This document shows positions 61,283 through 64,000 of a stretch of 64,000 bases of DNA, piece after piece. This DNA comes from Sporomusaceae bacterium FL31 (GTDB taxonomy: Bacteria > Bacillota > Negativicutes > DSM-1736 > Dendrosporobacteraceae): NCBI GenBank assembly GCA_003990955.1, contig BIFV01000001.1, positions 62,001 to 126,000 of the forward strand, read 5' to 3'. Position numbers and translations under genes: made by a program. The notes beneath the pieces are model-generated. The model was not told where the DNA came from. It saw only the letters and a list, made by a program, of their open reading frames with translations, and searched no databases. The first letter of the stretch is position 1. Every line of letters begins with the position of its first letter.

Positions 61283-64000
61283 ATGAATTCTGCCAATGAT
61301 GATAAAAATTTTGTTCATCTTCACGTACATACAGAATATAGTCTACTGGATGGTGCCAGTAGGATTGAGCGATTGGTCATACGGGCGAAAGAGTTGGGAA
61401 TGCCGGCTATTGCAATAACGGATCACGGATCGATGTATGGGGTCATTGATTTCTATAAGCATGCTAAAAAACAGGGAATCAACCCTGTCATTGGCTGTGA
61501 AGTCTATGTTGCCCCACGATCACGGTTTGAAAAAAGTGCCGTTGAGGGTGAGTCTTACTATCATTTAGTGCTATTAGCAAAAAACAATGTAGGTTATAAA
61601 AATCTGGTAAAAATTGTCTCATGTGGCTATACCGAGGGATTTTATTACAAGCCGCGTGTTGATAAAGAATTATTGCGTACACATAACGAGGGCTTGATCT
61701 GTTTAAGCGCTTGTATTGCTGGAGAAATTCCGGCTTTGTTATTAAAGGGCGACATTGTCGGCGCAGAAAACTTGGCGCAGGAATATAAAGAGATTTTTGG
61801 TGCTGAGAATTTTTTTATTGAACTGCAAGATCATGGGATACCTGAGCAGAAACGGGTCAATAAGCTATTGATAGAGTTAGCCCGTAAATATGATATTGGG
61901 CTGGTAGCGACAAACGATTTGCACTACATTGATAAAGCAGATGGTGAATGTCACGATGTTCTGTTGTGCATTCAGATGGGAAAAACTGTTGATGATGAGT
62001 CACGCTTGAAATTTCCCAGCAATGAGTTTTATTTAAAAAGCACCCAAGAGATGGACAGCTTGTTTGGTGCTTACCCAGAAGCCTTGACGAATACCGTGAA
62101 AATAGCCGAACGTTGTCATGTTGAGTTTGATTTTGGTCAGCTTCATTTGCCGGAGTTTCCTATGCCTGAGGGGTTATCGGCAGATGCCTATTTGCAGCAG
62201 CTATGCGAAGAGCGCCTGTTAAAACGATTTTCTGAGATGAATGCTGAGATTCAGGAAAGATTGGAATTTGAATTGTCAGTAATCCGTAAAATGGGTTATT
62301 CTAGCTATTTCTTAATTGTTTGGGATTTTATCAACTATGCCAGGCAGAATGAAATTCCAGTAGGACCTGGGCGTGGCTCTGCGGCTGGCAGTATTGTTGC
62401 CTATTTATTAGGAATTACCAACATTGATCCTTTAAAATATGGTTTGCTGTTTGAGCGATTTTTGAATCCTGAGCGGGTTACCATGCCGGATATTGATATT
62501 GATTTTTGCTATGTAAAGCGTTCTAAAGTTATTGAGTATGTATCAGAACGGTATGGAGCCGATCATGTAGCTCAGATTATTACGTTTGGTACAATGGCGG
62601 CAAAAGCAGCAATTCGAGATGTTGGCCGGGCGCTTAATATGTCTTATGGTGAAGTTGACCGGGTAGCAAAAATGATACCAAATGAACTAGGCATTACCTT
62701 GGATAAAGCATTAAAAAATAATACGGAATTAAATAATGCTTATCAGAGTGAACCAGCAGTACACAAACTAGTTGATTTGGCAAGAGCGGTAGAAGGCTTG
62801 CCACGACATGCATCGACTCATGCTGCCGGGCTGGTTATTGCGAAAGAGCCGCTGACTTCTTACGTACCATTACAAAACTCTTCTGAAGGATTTATTACCA
62901 CGCAATATGATAAAGACCGGGTTGAGGAGATTGGGCTGTTAAAGATGGACTTATTAGGTCTGAGAACTTTGACCGTTATTGGTGATGCTCTTGAACTCAT
63001 CCGCAGCAATCGCGAAATAACGCTGGATATCGAAACCATCCCGCTCGATGACCGTAAAGCTGCTGATATGCTTTCCAATGGGGAGACTGCCGGTGTATTT
63101 CAAATGGAATCAAGTGGTATGACTAACCTGGTAAAAGAGTTAAAACCAGAGGGCTTTGCTGACATCATTCCACTAGTAGCTCTTTACAGACCCGGCCCTC
63201 TTGGCAGTGGTATGGTGGCTGACTTTATTAATGGGCGGCATGGACGAAAAGATGTAACCTACTTGCATCCCGTGCTTGAGCCTATTTTAAAGGAAACCTT
63301 TGGCGTTATTTTATACCAGGAGCAGGTTATGCAAATAGCATCTACATTGGGCGGTTTTACACTTGGACAAGCTGATTTGCTACGGCGTGCCATGGGTAAA
63401 AAGAAGCATTCAGTTCTGGCTGCCCAGCGGGATAGCTTCTTGCGTGGCGCTAGCGAGCGAGGTATTGAGGCAAAACTGGCGATAGAAATCTTTGACCTGA
63501 TGGCGCATTTTGCGGATTATGGCTTTAATAAATCCCATAGTGCTGCCTATGCGTTAGTCGCTTATCAAACTGCCTATTTGAAAGCTCATTATCCGCAAGA
63601 GTTCATGGCGGCATTACTTTCCAGTGTTATGGGAACCAACGAAAAAATTGGCTTTTATATTGAGGAATGCCGGCGTATGGGAATTGCGGTACTGCCGCCT
63701 GATATTAATGCCAGCAAGGCTGCTTTTAGCGTAGATGGTGATTCAATCCGCTTCGGGCTGGCAGCCGTAAAAAATGTAGGGGAAAACGCTATTCATAACT
63801 TGATTGCTGCACGCCATGAAGATGATAAATTCAAATCGCTAGTTGATTTTTGTACGCGGGTTGATATGCGGGTTGTCAATAAACGGGTGATTGAAAGCTT
63901 AATTAAATGTGGTGCCTTTGATTCACTTGGTGCTCGGCGTTCACAGCTCATTGCAATATTGGATCGAGCTGTAGAAACGGCTGCCAGTCGGCAACGCGAT
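61283..64000 (+). CDS. dnaE: DNA polymerase III subunit alpha, 5' part
   Basis: 906 residues to the window edge, 3' end missing. The PHP domain opens with FVHLHVHTEYSLLDG; the polymerase active site includes GPGRGSAAGS and PDIDIDF; the finger region DYGFNKSHSAAYALVAYQTAYLK is present. Normal length is about 1,150 aa, so some 250 residues remain outside. ATG 61283 is 11 nt after GGGAGAGG. Main replicative or DnaE1-type polymerase; unrelated to the accessory genes. Confidence 0.95.
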   Translation, partial: MNSANDDKNFVHLHVHTEYSLLDGASRIERLVIRAKELGMPAIAITDHGSMYGVIDFYKHAKKQGINPVIGCEVYVAPRSRFEKSAVEGESYYHLVLLAKNNVGYKNLVKIVSCGYTEGFYYKPRVDKELLRTHNEGLICLSACIAGEIPALLLKGDIVGAENLAQEYKEIFGAENFFIELQDHGIPEQKRVNKLLIELARKYDIGLVATNDLHYIDKADGECHDVLLCIQMGKTVDDESRLKFPSNEFYLKSTQEMDSLFGAYPEALTNTVKIAERCHVEFDFGQLHLPEFPMPEGLSADAYLQQLCEERLLKRFSEMNAEIQERLEFELSVIRKMGYSSYFLIVWDFINYARQNEIPVGPGRGSAAGSIVAYLLGITNIDPLKYGLLFERFLNPERVTMPDIDIDFCYVKRSKVIEYVSERYGADHVAQIITFGTMAAKAAIRDVGRALNMSYGEVDRVAKMIPNELGITLDKALKNNTELNNAYQSEPAVHKLVDLARAVEGLPRHASTHAAGLVIAKEPLTSYVPLQNSSEGFITTQYDKDRVEEIGLLKMDLLGLRTLTVIGDALELIRSNREITLDIETIPLDDRKAADMLSNGETAGVFQMESSGMTNLVKELKPEGFADIIPLVALYRPGPLGSGMVADFINGRHGRKDVTYLHPVLEPILKETFGVILYQEQVMQIASTLGGFTLGQADLLRRAMGKKKHSVLAAQRDSFLRGASERGIEAKLAIEIFDLMAHFADYGFNKSHSAAYALVAYQTAYLKAHYPQEFMAALLSSVMGTNEKIGFYIEECRRMGIAVLPPDINASKAAFSVDGDSIRFGLAAVKNVGENAIHNLIAARHEDDKFKSLVDFCTRVDMRVVNKRVIESLIKCGAFDSLGARRSQLIAILDRAVETAASRQRD

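Overview
The window reads as chromosomal DNA of an anaerobic, outer-membrane-bearing Firmicute (Negativicutes, Sporomusa/Pelosinus-like). It has low-to-medium GC, Firmicute-type AGGAGG ribosome binding sites and promoters, but also a TonB-dependent receptor with TonB/ExbB/ExbD. Corrinoid methyltransferases, a RACE-type corrinoid activator and nitrogenase-like proteins point to an anaerobe with acetogen-like one-carbon chemistry. The genus is inferred, not proven.

Layout. 374-2372: a PatB/MalY-type C-S lyase and a DUF1638 protein. 2648-6350: a NifH-like reductase with the first NifD/NifK-like pair. 6612-9128: a Nudix hydrolase and a two-component system. 9494-13359: an OprC-like copper receptor with tonB-exbB-exbD behind a Fur-like box. 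13594-16492: the second NifDK-like pair. 16639-19672 (minus): EmrB, EmrA and a PadR regulator. 20345-23220: an SsuCBA/TauCBA-type ABC importer. 23588-42094: a string of one- to five-gene units, including a degenerate metallophosphatase, a UroD-family methyltransferase, a flavoprotein, aminotransferases, an MFS carrier, a chemoreceptor, RidA, a HAD phosphatase, a cupin, MetY, a CoA-binding protein, an amidohydrolase and an esterase. 42250-43805: a NifX-like protein, TrmO and a radical SAM protein. 44130-55855: one tightly packed operon with a corrinoid protein, two UroD methyltransferases, RACE, DUF1847, a second ABC importer, a third UroD and the third NifDK-like pair. 56035-64000: FosX, a small membrane protein, three minus-strand genes and the start of dnaE.

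The most striking feature is a short RNA element present about 20 times, in front of nearly every plus-strand unit named above. It has the form GYY-GR-[4 bp]-loop-[4 bp]-A-RRY, and its 3' RRY (usually GGC) is also the first part of an intrinsic terminator. The 4-bp helix covaries between copies (TCAG/CTGA, CCAG/CTGG, TTAG/CTAA, TCGG/CCGA, TTGG/CCAA, CTGA/TCAG) while the GR/A internal loop stays constant. Strong TTGACA-17-TATAAT-like promoters often lie just upstream. I read this as an antitermination regulon with a compact protein-binding or ligand-binding hairpin; I do not recognise it as a known class.

How the genes may work together (inference): all three NifD-like subunits keep the P-cluster cysteines and the cofactor cysteine but lack the equivalents of the N2-reduction residues Gln191 and His195. 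With MetY, a C-S lyase, two sulfonate-type ABC importers and UroD/corrinoid methyltransferases alongside, uptake and cleavage of methylated sulfur compounds (methylthio-alkane reductase-like chemistry) feeding methionine synthesis is the most coherent reading. N2 fixation is not supported.
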